NCBI GenBank assembly: GCA_902799685.1
Contig: CADCBO010000003.1
Span: forward strand, 1-64,000
Direction: 5' to 3'
From: an uncultured Bacteroidales bacterium
Lineage (GTDB): Bacteria; Bacteroidota; Bacteroidia; Bacteroidales; Bacteroidaceae
Length of the DNA stretch: 64,000 bases
In this document: positions 53,005 to 61,830 of the stretch, one piece after another
Position numbering within the stretch: the first letter of the stretch is position 1
Layout: every line of letters starts with the position of its first letter
Program-made: the position numbers and the translations under genes
The notes under the pieces: generated by a model
What the model was told of the DNA's origin: nothing
The model's database searches: none
The model's input: the letters and a program-made list of their open reading frames with translations, nothing else

Positions 53005-54510
53005 ATGGAGAGGAACTGCGTCATAATAGGAGCCGGACTGGGAGGGCTGTCGTGCGGTGCCGTATTGGCCCGTCACGGTTTCAAGGTGACAGTCCTGGAG
53101 CAGGAGAGCCATGCCGGCGGATGCCTCCAGACATTTGTGCGTGACGGGGTAAGGTTTGAGACCGGCATGCACTTTATAGGCAGCGCCGGGCGGGGTGAGC
53201 TGCTTGACTCATTGCTCAGGTTCCTGGGAATCAGGGGCGGGCTGGAGCTTCACGAACTGGACCATGACGGTTATGACATAATAACCTACAAAGGTCAGGA
53301 CTATCCGTTCCGTAACGGCCGCGATGCATTCATTGAAGGGCTTGCTGAGCATTTTCCCGGTCAGAAGGATAATCTGGTCCGGTATATGGATACGGTGTAT
53401 AAGGCATCGGCTGCGTCGTCGGTGGAGAGTTTCAACCCGGCGCGTGTGATGGATTCGAATGATACGGTGTGGCACACCCGCAGCGTGGACAGCGTTATTG
53501 ACGGGATTGTGGATGACGCTGACCTGCGTGAGATACTGGCCGGAAACCAGCCACTTTATGCAGGCGTAAAAGGACATACGCCTTTTTCATTGCACGCATT
53601 CATAACATCATTCTACAACCGCAGCGCATGGCGTATAGCGGGTGGCAGCGACAATATCGCCAGACTTCTGATAGAGCGTATTACCTGCGCGGGAGGAAGT
53701 ATAAAGATAGGCTGCAAGGCGGTGGAGATAGTCTGCGACGAGACTAAGGCTACAGGAGTTAAGTTCATTGTTGACGGGGTGGAACAGATGATGGATGCTG
53801 ATTACGTAATCTCCACAATCCATCCTGCACTGACGGTGGGGATGGTGCATTCACCCCTGTTAAGACCGGCTTACAAAAAAAGAATTCAGCAATTACCCGA
53901 TACGATTGGGGTTTTTGAACTATATTTGAAGTTTAAAACAAACACTGTCCCGTACATGAACGCCAACCGCTTTGTTTATGAAAGCGGAAGTGTCTGGGGA
54001 TGTGATAGTTACACGACCGATGACTGGCCGCGTGGCTATTTGTACATGCACCAGTGGCCGCAGGGCGACAGCCGTTATGCCGATGCCGGAGTGATTCTGG
54101 CCTATATGCGCAATGACGAACTGGCTGCATGGACCGATACGCTCACAGGCAGGCGCGGTGATGACTATAGGGAGTTCAAGAAGCGTAAGGCGGAGAAGCT
54201 TCTAGCCGTTGCAGCCAAGCGTTTCCCTGAACTCGGGGACGGGTTGGAGCGATACTATACGTCAACTCCGCTCACGTACCGTGACTATACAGGTGCAGTG
54301 GGGGGCGGATTGTACGGTATTGCAAAGGATATTGAACTTGGACAGTCGGGCAGAGTGTCTTACCGCACCCGCGTGGGAAACCTCTTCCTGGCCGGACAGT
54401 CAGTCAACTCGCACGGCATCATGGGTGTCCTGGTGGGCAGTATGGTGGTGTGTGACAGTATTTTAGGAAACGGAATCCTATATGATGAGATCATAAAGGC
54501 TTCCAAATGA
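53005..54510 (+). CDS. CrtI-like FAD oxidoreductase, copy 1
   Basis: The 501-residue product has a Rossmann FAD site at the start (IIGAGLGGLSCGAVLARHG) followed by EQESHAGGCLQTF, and ends with GQSVNSHGIMGVLVGS, a phytoene-desaturase/CrtISO/retinol-saturase-type protein. These flavoenzymes desaturate, isomerise or saturate polyene chains. It sits with a paralogue just downstream. In this cluster it could adjust the unsaturation or cis/trans state of the polyene. The reaction cannot be told from sequence. Confidence 0.87.
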   Translation: MERNCVIIGAGLGGLSCGAVLARHGFKVTVLEQESHAGGCLQTFVRDGVRFETGMHFIGSAGRGELLDSLLRFLGIRGGLELHELDHDGYDIITYKGQDYPFRNGRDAFIEGLAEHFPGQKDNLVRYMDTVYKASAASSVESFNPARVMDSNDTVWHTRSVDSVIDGIVDDADLREILAGNQPLYAGVKGHTPFSLHAFITSFYNRSAWRIAGGSDNIARLLIERITCAGGSIKIGCKAVEIVCDETKATGVKFIVDGVEQMMDADYVISTIHPALTVGMVHSPLLRPAYKKRIQQLPDTIGVFELYLKFKTNTVPYMNANRFVYESGSVWGCDSYTTDDWPRGYLYMHQWPQGDSRYADAGVILAYMRNDELAAWTDTLTGRRGDDYREFKKRKAEKLLAVAAKRFPELGDGLERYYTSTPLTYRDYTGAVGGGLYGIAKDIELGQSGRVSYRTRVGNLFLAGQSVNSHGIMGVLVGSMVVCDSILGNGILYDEIIKASK

Positions 54511-54517
54511 GCAGTAA

Positions 54518-56005
54518 ATGGAAATAGTAGTGATAGGTGCCGGTCTGGGCGGTCTGTTCTGCGGAGCGTTGCTTGCCAAGGAGGGTCATAAGGTGACCGT
54601 TCTTGAGAAGAACGCACTTATAGGCGGTGGCTTGCAGACATTCGTCCGTAAGGGCGAGAGCTACGAGACCGGAATGCATGTGGCGGGCGGATTCCACGAA
54701 CAGGGTTCGCTCTACCGTATATGCAGGTATCTGGGCATATCGGACAGGTTTGAGCCTGCCCCGTCGGACCTTATGTCAAGTGTGACTTATCTGGCAGAGG
54801 GACGCACTTACGATATCCCGGCCGGGAAGGAAGCTTTCATTGAATATCTTTCATGCAAGTTTCCTGATGAACGGGACAACATAAGACGTTATACCGATGC
54901 CGTGTTCCGCCTGTCTCAAGAGGAGAAGCTGTTCTACATGAAGAGCGAGCAGGGTGGCTATCCCGTCCATTCGGACGAGTTCCTGATGCCTGCCGACCAA
55001 TTCATAGCCAAGTATATAGACAATCCGGAGCTGCGTTCTCTGCTGGCGTTCGTGAACCCGCTCTATGCCGGTGTGGCAGGCCATTCTCCGGCATATCTCC
55101 ACGCTATGATATCGGTCATGTTCATAGACCATCCGTGCCGTTTTGCCGGGGGCAGCAACAGACTGGCCGAGGCTTTGGCATGGGTGATAGAGCAGGGCGG
55201 AGGTGCCGTGCTTACACGCCGCAATGTGACCCGTATTCAGGTAGAGGAGCGTATGATAAAGTGCGTGACGGACTCTGAGGGCCGTGAGTACAGGGCGGAT
55301 ATGTATATATCGGACATACATCCCTGTGCACTTCTGGATATGATAGAAGGTAAGGCGTTCACACCGGGTTATCGCGAGAGGCTCAGAACTATACCAGATA
55401 CAGTGTCGGCATTCAAGGTGTTCATTAAGGTCAAGCCCGGAACAATACCTTTCAGTGACCATCCTGTATCCATACTTGACAATATGTCAAATGCATGGAA
55501 ACTGAGCGCCTATGATCCCCAGGGCTGGCCGCACGGAGTGAGCTGTTTCATGGCTCCGTCTGAAGACGGCAAGTGGGCTACACATATATCAGTCCTTTCG
55601 CTTATGAGTTGGGACGAGGTGAGCCGATGGGCCGACACCCGCACGGGACACCGCACACCGGAGTATGAGGAGTGGAAACGCGCCCGTACGGAGAAGGTCA
55701 TAGATATGGTGTCAAATGTCTATCCCGGAATCAGGGAGTGTACGGAGGATTGCTTTGCCGCATCGCCGCTTACTTTCCGTGACTGGCTGGGTAGCCGCAA
55801 CGGCTCCATTTACGGTTATTTCAAGGACACCGAGAATCTGGTTATGTCACAGCTGCCCATACGTACCAAGGTGGGTAACCTGCTGCTTACCGGCCAGAAC
55901 GTAAACATGCACGGCATAGGCGGAGTGCCCATGACCGCCATAGAGACTGCCGAGACCATAACAGGTATGGGCGTGATAGTGAATAAGATAAAGAATGCAA
56001 GATAA
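54518..56005 (+). CDS. CrtI-like FAD oxidoreductase, copy 2
   Basis: The 495-residue product is a paralogue of the one before it, with IGAGLGGLFCGALLAKEGHK, EKNALIGGGLQTF and a C-terminal GQNVNMHGIGGVPMTA. The two share the same fold and length but differ throughout the substrate region, so they may act in sequence or as a heterodimer, as some CrtI pairs do. It starts 8 bases after copy 1. Confidence 0.87.
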   Translation: MEIVVIGAGLGGLFCGALLAKEGHKVTVLEKNALIGGGLQTFVRKGESYETGMHVAGGFHEQGSLYRICRYLGISDRFEPAPSDLMSSVTYLAEGRTYDIPAGKEAFIEYLSCKFPDERDNIRRYTDAVFRLSQEEKLFYMKSEQGGYPVHSDEFLMPADQFIAKYIDNPELRSLLAFVNPLYAGVAGHSPAYLHAMISVMFIDHPCRFAGGSNRLAEALAWVIEQGGGAVLTRRNVTRIQVEERMIKCVTDSEGREYRADMYISDIHPCALLDMIEGKAFTPGYRERLRTIPDTVSAFKVFIKVKPGTIPFSDHPVSILDNMSNAWKLSAYDPQGWPHGVSCFMAPSEDGKWATHISVLSLMSWDEVSRWADTRTGHRTPEYEEWKRARTEKVIDMVSNVYPGIRECTEDCFAASPLTFRDWLGSRNGSIYGYFKDTENLVMSQLPIRTKVGNLLLTGQNVNMHGIGGVPMTAIETAETITGMGVIVNKIKNAR

Positions 56006-56014
56006 AGAAGGATC

Positions 56015-57322
56015 ATGAAACCTTTCAAACTTAAACTGATATACCCCAAGTGGCAGAAGCTGAAAGGGCAGACCACTTTCAACCTGCCTCCTCACGGACC
56101 GGTGGCTTTTGCCGCCACATTGCCAGAATGGGTTGATGTGACCTTTACCGATGAGAACGTAGAGGCCATTGACTTTGAAGAGGAGTGCGACGGCGTTGCT
56201 CTGTCAATGATGCTCAGCACCCAGGTCAAACGTGGATGGGAGATAGCCGATGAGTACCATAAGCGCGGCAAGCTGGTTATGGCCGGAGGCATATCCACAA
56301 TGCTTCATGCCGAGGATATGGTAAAGCATGTGGACTGCGTGTTCCTGGGTGAATCGGAAGGGCGTATGGAGGAGGTTATGACGGACTGGGTGAACGGCAA
56401 GCTGCGCAAGTTCTACAACTACATGGGCAATATGCCGCCAATTGAATCGGTAGGCCCGTGCCGCAGGGACTTGTATAAGCGCGAGCTCTATAACCACAAG
56501 GGCGTACAGATGGTGGACTTGTTCCACGCCAGCCGTGGATGCCGGTTCAGCTGCTATCCCTGTGCCGTTTCATATCTGGGAGGCCGCAAGTTCCGTCCGC
56601 GCCCCATTGATAAAGTGGTTGAGGATATGGCTGCCATTGAGAACAACCGTCTGTTCATAGTGGATAATTCACTTGCACAGAACAAGGAGTGGGAGAAAGA
56701 ACTCTTTACCGCCATTGCCCCGCTCAAGAAAAAATGGATAAGCCATACCATTGAGGATGACCCCGAGGTGCTGGACCTGGCTGCAAAGGCAGGTGCATGG
56801 TATGTGTATCAGGCCGTGTATGATACATCGGACTACATAAAGGAGCGCGTTAAGCGTTACCATGACTACGGAATAGGCGTGGAGGGCACGATCCTGCTGG
56901 GACTTGACAACCAGACAGAGGATGACATAAAGCGCTTGATTGATTTTCTGGGTGAGATTGATCTGGATCTAGCCGAATTCACCGTAATGACGCCGTTCCC
57001 GCATACCAAGGGTTACGATGACCTGCTGCGTCAGGGACGTATCTTTGACTTTGACTGGAACCATTACAACGCCGGTCAGGTGGTGTTCCAGCCCAAGCAC
57101 ATGAGCCCGGAGCGGCTTCAGGAGCTGTATGACTATGCCTGGAAGAGCTTCTATGCCGATGAGAGCCAGGAGCAGAAGATGTTCCGTCTGTTCTGCAACG
57201 TGGCTCTGCGTGAGATGAATGAGGGTACATACCGTCCGCGTGACCGCCGATTGGCCAACAAGTCATTCGGAAAGGATGTGGTAAGAAACATAAAAACCGT
57301 AAATCATGAAAGTATCTCCTGA
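56015..57322 (+). CDS. B12-binding-type radical SAM enzyme
   Basis: The 435-residue product has an N-terminal B12-binding-like domain (about 1-140) and a radical SAM core with C176-x3-C180-x2-C183 (SRGCRFSCYPCAVS), the three Cys that hold the [4Fe-4S] cluster. The DxHxxG cobalamin motif is not obvious; the region reads VALSMMLSTQVKRGWEIADE, so cobalamin use is uncertain. Related enzymes methylate or cyclise unreactive carbons. It overlaps the next gene by 17 bases. Confidence 0.85.
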   Translation: MKPFKLKLIYPKWQKLKGQTTFNLPPHGPVAFAATLPEWVDVTFTDENVEAIDFEEECDGVALSMMLSTQVKRGWEIADEYHKRGKLVMAGGISTMLHAEDMVKHVDCVFLGESEGRMEEVMTDWVNGKLRKFYNYMGNMPPIESVGPCRRDLYKRELYNHKGVQMVDLFHASRGCRFSCYPCAVSYLGGRKFRPRPIDKVVEDMAAIENNRLFIVDNSLAQNKEWEKELFTAIAPLKKKWISHTIEDDPEVLDLAAKAGAWYVYQAVYDTSDYIKERVKRYHDYGIGVEGTILLGLDNQTEDDIKRLIDFLGEIDLDLAEFTVMTPFPHTKGYDDLLRQGRIFDFDWNHYNAGQVVFQPKHMSPERLQELYDYAWKSFYADESQEQKMFRLFCNVALREMNEGTYRPRDRRLANKSFGKDVVRNIKTVNHESIS

Positions 57323-57668
57323 TTATTACGACGAGATATTCCAGTATCTGGGCGAATGGGATATGCCGTCGGCCTGCGGACTTAAGATCCGTACGGTTGA
57401 AGGCAAGACTTACGTTATCGTTACAGAGCTGTATCAGGACAATCCCGGAACATCGGTAACATACGCCGGGCAGAAGCTGGCCGACCAGATATGTGAGGCT
57501 AAGGGCTTGAACCTGAACGATATTGTTTATGTGGAATGCAATCCCAATACAAACTCAAAACTCTCTTTCTATGATGAGGAGTATTTTGTGGTTGACTTTG
57601 ATGCCGAACCTGCCCATAAGTACCGGCAGTTAGGCAGGGATGAGATAATGAAACTTCTAGGTAAGTGA
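57306..57668 (+). CDS. hypothetical protein coupled to the radical SAM gene
   Basis: I do not recognise this 120-residue protein. It has no signal peptide or membrane helix. It shows an alpha/beta pattern (LKIRTVEGKTYVIVTELYQD; YAGQKLADQICEAKGL; IVYVECNPNTNSKLSFYDEE) with a single Cys in ECNPN. The 17-base overlap with the radical SAM gene and one-base overlap with the hydrolase gene imply that it is made together with them. It may be an accessory subunit. Confidence 0.72.
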   Translation: MKVSPDYYDEIFQYLGEWDMPSACGLKIRTVEGKTYVIVTELYQDNPGTSVTYAGQKLADQICEAKGLNLNDIVYVECNPNTNSKLSFYDEEYFVVDFDAEPAHKYRQLGRDEIMKLLGK

Positions 57669-58555
57669 TGCTGAGAAACCTTTTGCTCCTTATTCCATTA
57701 ATTATCATTCCATCAGTAAACAGCATGAAACCTTGGGCCAAAGATGACAGACGCGCAGAGGAGGTAATCATAACCCCGTACCTGGCTGACAACAGCAGCA
57801 ACGCCCCCGCCGTCATAGTCTGTCCTGGTGGAAGCTACTGCTGGCTTGACGTTAAGGGAGAGGGTATAGAAGTTGCCGAATGGCTCAGGGATAACGGAAT
57901 AAACGCTTTCCTGCTTCAGTACAGGACAGCGGGATTCGGTGCATACTTTACCCGATACCGTCTGGTGGCACGTGGTAACCGTCATCCTGATATGATCTGC
58001 GATGTGCAGCGGGCCATACGGTTTGTGCGTGAGAAAGCAGACAGTCTGAGCATAGATCCTGGCCGTGTGGGCGTGATGGGCTTTTCGGCAGGAGGGCATC
58101 TGGCCTTGTGTGCCGCATGTTTCAGCGGCACTGACTATACAGACCTGCCGCAGAAGGGAGAGTCAGACATATCCCTGAGACCGGATTTTGTGGCTGCCAT
58201 ATATCCTGTGGTTACAATGAAGGGAGAATATGTGCACAAGCGTTCCCGCAGGGGGCTTCTGGGCGAGTGGGGCAAGTACAACAAGGAGTTGAGGGAGCAG
58301 ATGTCCATAGAGGAGCATATCCCGAATGACTGCCCGCCGGTGTTCATGATAAACTGCAAGGATGACCCTGTGGTAGATTGGCACAACTCCGTCATGCTGG
58401 ACCAGGCGCTCACCAAAGCAGGCGTGGAGCATAAGTACATTCAGTATGAGACAGGCAAGCACGGTTTTGGAGTGAGTGAGGTCTATGGCAGCGAGGAGTC
58501 ACAGAAATGGAAATATGAGTTCCTGGAGTGGCTAAAACCATATATGAACAAATGA
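57668..58555 (+). CDS. alpha/beta hydrolase (esterase/lipase-like)
   Basis: The 295-residue product has a hydrophobic N-terminus (RNLLLLIPLIIIPSV), then VIVCPGGSYCWLDVKGEGIE with the oxyanion HGG-like PGG, GFSAGGH with the nucleophile S141, and a C-terminal DDPVVDWHNS plus TGKHGFG giving Asp and His. It belongs to the BD-FAE/esterase group and is probably periplasmic. It may cleave an ester in the finished product or in a precursor. The ATG at 57668 overlaps the upstream stop. Confidence 0.85.
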   Translation: MLRNLLLLIPLIIIPSVNSMKPWAKDDRRAEEVIITPYLADNSSNAPAVIVCPGGSYCWLDVKGEGIEVAEWLRDNGINAFLLQYRTAGFGAYFTRYRLVARGNRHPDMICDVQRAIRFVREKADSLSIDPGRVGVMGFSAGGHLALCAACFSGTDYTDLPQKGESDISLRPDFVAAIYPVVTMKGEYVHKRSRRGLLGEWGKYNKELREQMSIEEHIPNDCPPVFMINCKDDPVVDWHNSVMLDQALTKAGVEHKYIQYETGKHGFGVSEVYGSEESQKWKYEFLEWLKPYMNK

Positions 58556-59856
58556 TTAACAGGATGAAAGACATAGAGTTTGAGTCACCTGAACGGATCA
58601 AGGCGTTTCAGGAGGACCTGTTGCGCAAACATCTGGTGTATCTGCGTGACAACTCGCCGTATTACAGGAGGCTGTTTGACAGCTATGGCATAAACACTGA
58701 ACGCATCAGGCACATAGAAGACCTTACGCGCATTCCGTTTACCGAAAAGAAGGACCTGCAGCTATACAACGATGACTTCTGCTGCGTTCCCAAAAAGAGG
58801 ATAATAGACTATATCACCACATCGGGAACACTGGGCGACCCGGTGCTGTTTGGATGTACCGAGAAAGACCTGCAGCGTCTGGCCTACAACGAGAAGAAAT
58901 CATTCATGTGTGCCGGTCTTACCGATGAGAGCGTGCTGCAGCTCATGACCACGCTCGATAAGCGTTTCATGGCCGGAATGGCATATTTCCTGGGATTGCG
59001 TGAGATGGGTGCCGGAGTGATACGCGTGGGTAACGGAATACCTGAGCTGCAGTGGGACACCATACGCCGTTTCCATCCCGATTCAATAATGTGTGTGCCC
59101 TCATTCATTCTCAAACTGATTGAGTATGCCGAGGCTCACGATATAGATTACCGCTCCAGCAGTATACGCCGCATCATAGGCATAGGTGAGGGTTTGCGTG
59201 ACCAGAACTTTGAGCTTAACCTGCTGGGCCGCCAGATTCATGACCGGTGGCCGGAGGTGCAGCTGTTTGCCACTTATTCATCGACAGAGATGGGGGCCAC
59301 ATTCAGCGAGTGCGAGTACGGAATTGGCGGTCATGTGCATCCGGAGCTTATCATAGTGGAGATTATAGGCGATGACGGGATGCCGGTGGTCGACGGTCAG
59401 CCCGGTGAGGTGGTGGTTACCACACTTGGCGTGGAGGGCATGCCTCTGCTGCGTTTCCGTACCGGCGACATAGCCTGCAAGCATGTTGAACAATGCCGCT
59501 GCGGCCGATGGTCATACAGGCTGTCGCCGCTGCTGGGCCGCAAGAACAACATGATAAAGCTTAAGGGCACCACGCTCTATCCGCCTGCCATAAACGACGT
59601 GCTGGACAACACGGACTATGTGGAGAACTATGTGGTCATAGTACGCAACAGCGCGGCCGGAACAGACGATGTGCTGGTTAAGGTGGGACTGAAGCATGAC
59701 CCGGGATTTGATGCCGTAAAGGAGCTGAAAGACCGTTTCCGCTCACGCATACGCGTGGCTCCGGAGATAGAGATATGCGCTGTAGATGAGATTCACGCCA
59801 TAAACTATCCGCCTACAGGCCGCAAGCCGGTAAAATTCATTGACCAAAGAAAGTAA
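58552..59856 (+). CDS. PaaK-like AMP-forming acyl/aryl ligase
   Basis: The 434-residue product is in the phenylacetate-CoA ligase (PaaK) group: YLRDNSPYYRRLFDSYGI, IDYITTSGTLGDPVLFGC (P-loop), ATYSSTEMGATFSECEYG and RFRTGDIACK, with the C-terminal LKGTTLYPPAINDVLD. These ligases activate aryl acids to the CoA or ACP thioester. It could load an aromatic starter unit. The ATG at 58552 overlaps the hydrolase stop (ATGA); an in-frame GTG at 58528 is less likely. Confidence 0.88.
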   Translation: MINRMKDIEFESPERIKAFQEDLLRKHLVYLRDNSPYYRRLFDSYGINTERIRHIEDLTRIPFTEKKDLQLYNDDFCCVPKKRIIDYITTSGTLGDPVLFGCTEKDLQRLAYNEKKSFMCAGLTDESVLQLMTTLDKRFMAGMAYFLGLREMGAGVIRVGNGIPELQWDTIRRFHPDSIMCVPSFILKLIEYAEAHDIDYRSSSIRRIIGIGEGLRDQNFELNLLGRQIHDRWPEVQLFATYSSTEMGATFSECEYGIGGHVHPELIIVEIIGDDGMPVVDGQPGEVVVTTLGVEGMPLLRFRTGDIACKHVEQCRCGRWSYRLSPLLGRKNNMIKLKGTTLYPPAINDVLDNTDYVENYVVIVRNSAAGTDDVLVKVGLKHDPGFDAVKELKDRFRSRIRVAPEIEICAVDEIHAINYPPTGRKPVKFIDQRK

Positions 59857-59861
59857 GCCAT

Positions 59862-60986
59862 ATGACCGACGAGCATAAATTTGACGATATCCGTCCGTAC
59901 CGTGACGATGAGATTCCGGCAGCAATGCAGCGCATTGTATCGGACCCGTACTTTCCGCAGGTGGCACAGTATGTCTATCCTGACCGCAACGTACAGGAGG
60001 TGAGGGATATCATGCTGAGTTGCAGGAATATATATGAGTTCCAGACAACCGTGATGAAGCAGGTGAACGAGCAGGTCATAGCCCGTACTACCGATGGTCT
60101 CACATTCGGCGGCGTGGAGCGGCTTGACCCATCAAAGCGGTATCTCTTTATCAGCAACCACAGGGATATTGTGCTGGATTCGTGCCTGCTCATGTACATC
60201 CTGCATACCAACGGCCACAAGATAGGCGAGATTACCTTCGGCTCAAACCTTATGAAAGGCCAGATGGTGATTGACATAGGCAAGAGCAACAAGATGTTCA
60301 AGGTGGAGCGTGGCGGTAACCCAAGGGAGCTTTACACCACATCGGTGCATCTTTCGGAATACATCCGATACGCCATTACTGAAAAGAAGGAGTCTGTATG
60401 GATTGCGCAGCGCAACGGCCGCACCAAGGACGGCATGGACCGTACAGACCAGGGACTGATAAAGATGCTCAGCATGAGCGGCGGCAAGGACCGCGTCAAG
60501 GCTCTTGCTGAACTGAATATTGCGCCCGTATCGGTATCGTACGAGTGGGAGTCATGTGATATACTGAAAGCCCTTGAGCTCTATGCGTCACGTGACGGCA
60601 AGCCATATGTAAAGAAACCGGGCGAGGACCTTAACAGCATCCTTACGGGAATAACGCAGCCCAAGGGGCGTGTGCATATAGAGATTTGTGAGCCATTGAC
60701 CGCCAGTGACCTGAACGCCATTCCTACGGATTATGTGGATGCACAGTTCCGTCATGCTGTGGCGGAGCTTATGGACAGCCGTATATGCGGCGGTTACCGT
60801 TTGTTCCCCAATGCATATGTGGCACATGACATTCGCTCGGGCAACAACCGGTACGCAGACCGTTATACTGACAGCCAGCGTGACGCATTTACGGCCCGCC
60901 TGCATGAGTTGGACAAATACGGTACGGATCCGGCCCTGCGTGACATATTCCTGGGAATATACGCCAATCCTGTTGACAGCCATTAA
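59862..60986 (+). CDS. HX4D acyltransferase (glycerol-phosphate acyltransferase-like)
   Basis: The 374-residue product has ISNHRDIVLDSCLLMYIL (HX4D) in a PlsB/PlsC-type acyltransferase core, followed by VERGGNPRELYTT and SVWIAQRNGRTKDGMDRTDQ. It lacks clear membrane helices and may bind the membrane surface. It is the third acyltransferase of the cluster, with the LpxL-like protein and the MMPL fusion, which fits final attachment of the chain to a lipid. It is 5 bases after the ligase gene. Confidence 0.85.
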   Translation: MTDEHKFDDIRPYRDDEIPAAMQRIVSDPYFPQVAQYVYPDRNVQEVRDIMLSCRNIYEFQTTVMKQVNEQVIARTTDGLTFGGVERLDPSKRYLFISNHRDIVLDSCLLMYILHTNGHKIGEITFGSNLMKGQMVIDIGKSNKMFKVERGGNPRELYTTSVHLSEYIRYAITEKKESVWIAQRNGRTKDGMDRTDQGLIKMLSMSGGKDRVKALAELNIAPVSVSYEWESCDILKALELYASRDGKPYVKKPGEDLNSILTGITQPKGRVHIEICEPLTASDLNAIPTDYVDAQFRHAVAELMDSRICGGYRLFPNAYVAHDIRSGNNRYADRYTDSQRDAFTARLHELDKYGTDPALRDIFLGIYANPVDSH

Positions 60987-61022
60987 ACCAATTGGTACAG
61001 ATTGCATCTAATAATCAGGAAT

Positions 61023-61826
61023 ATGTGTATGGCTAATCAGGGAATATTGAGGTTATGGTGCAGCATGCTGGCTCTAAGCCTGTGTGCAGTGCTTCATGCT
61101 CAGTTTGAGGAGCCTATCATAATAGACCATAATTACCAGCACTACGAGTATCCTATACAGGAGGGCTCTCCGCTTGAATTCGGAAGGCGGCCATCTGGTA
61201 CAGGATCGGTGCTGTTCGAGACCAATCCTACGGGAGCAAAGGTCTTTATAAATGACATATTCCAGGGTGAGACCCCTCTGCTTATAGACAATGTGCCCGA
61301 CGGTACATACAGCGCCCGTTTTGAAATGGAGGGCTATCTGAACCATTACGCATCGTTCGATGTGGCAGCCACACTGCAGTCACACGTAACAGCAGGGCTG
61401 CAACCCAGACCCAATTACTTCTTTGACCGTCGTGAGCTCTATACCACACTGATTTATGAGTATAGCGACATGAACGCCGGCAGCTGGGGAGTAGGCAACT
61501 CCTGGGGCGGATATTTCAAGAATATCAATCTGGAGCAGACCACAGTAGTGCATATTGGAGTGCTCAATACCGTATCGTTCGAGGGCTCATTAGGCTACGG
61601 CTTTATCCTGGGCAGGCTTAACCGCTGCCGCCTGACACCGCAGATAGGATATTCGGGCGTATGGTTTGACGATGTGGCCAATGCTGTAAGCAACTGGCGC
61701 GGCTATCTGCGCGGCGCCCTGAACTTTAAGTGCGCATTCACGCAGCAATACGCTTTCTCTGCCACACTGCTCTATGACAAGACCGGATTCGGATTCAGGG
61801 CAGGCGTGCTGTTCTATGTAAACTGA
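61023..61826 (+). CDS. PEGA-domain outer-membrane protein
   Basis: The 267-residue product has a signal peptide (ILRLWCSMLALSLCAVLHAQ) and a PEGA domain (GSVLFETNPTGAKVFINDIF, then PDGTYSARFEMEGY). The C-terminal ~130 residues alternate in aromatic strands (YTTLIYEYSDMNAGSWGVGN; YLRGALNFKCAFTQQYAFSA) and end in FRAGVLFYVN, as in a small outer-membrane barrel. The ATG at 61023 is preferred over one at 61002, which is before a weaker leader. It could anchor or display the product. Confidence 0.78.
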   Translation: MCMANQGILRLWCSMLALSLCAVLHAQFEEPIIIDHNYQHYEYPIQEGSPLEFGRRPSGTGSVLFETNPTGAKVFINDIFQGETPLLIDNVPDGTYSARFEMEGYLNHYASFDVAATLQSHVTAGLQPRPNYFFDRRELYTTLIYEYSDMNAGSWGVGNSWGGYFKNINLEQTTVVHIGVLNTVSFEGSLGYGFILGRLNRCRLTPQIGYSGVWFDDVANAVSNWRGYLRGALNFKCAFTQQYAFSATLLYDKTGFGFRAGVLFYVN

Positions 61827-61830
61827 GCAT

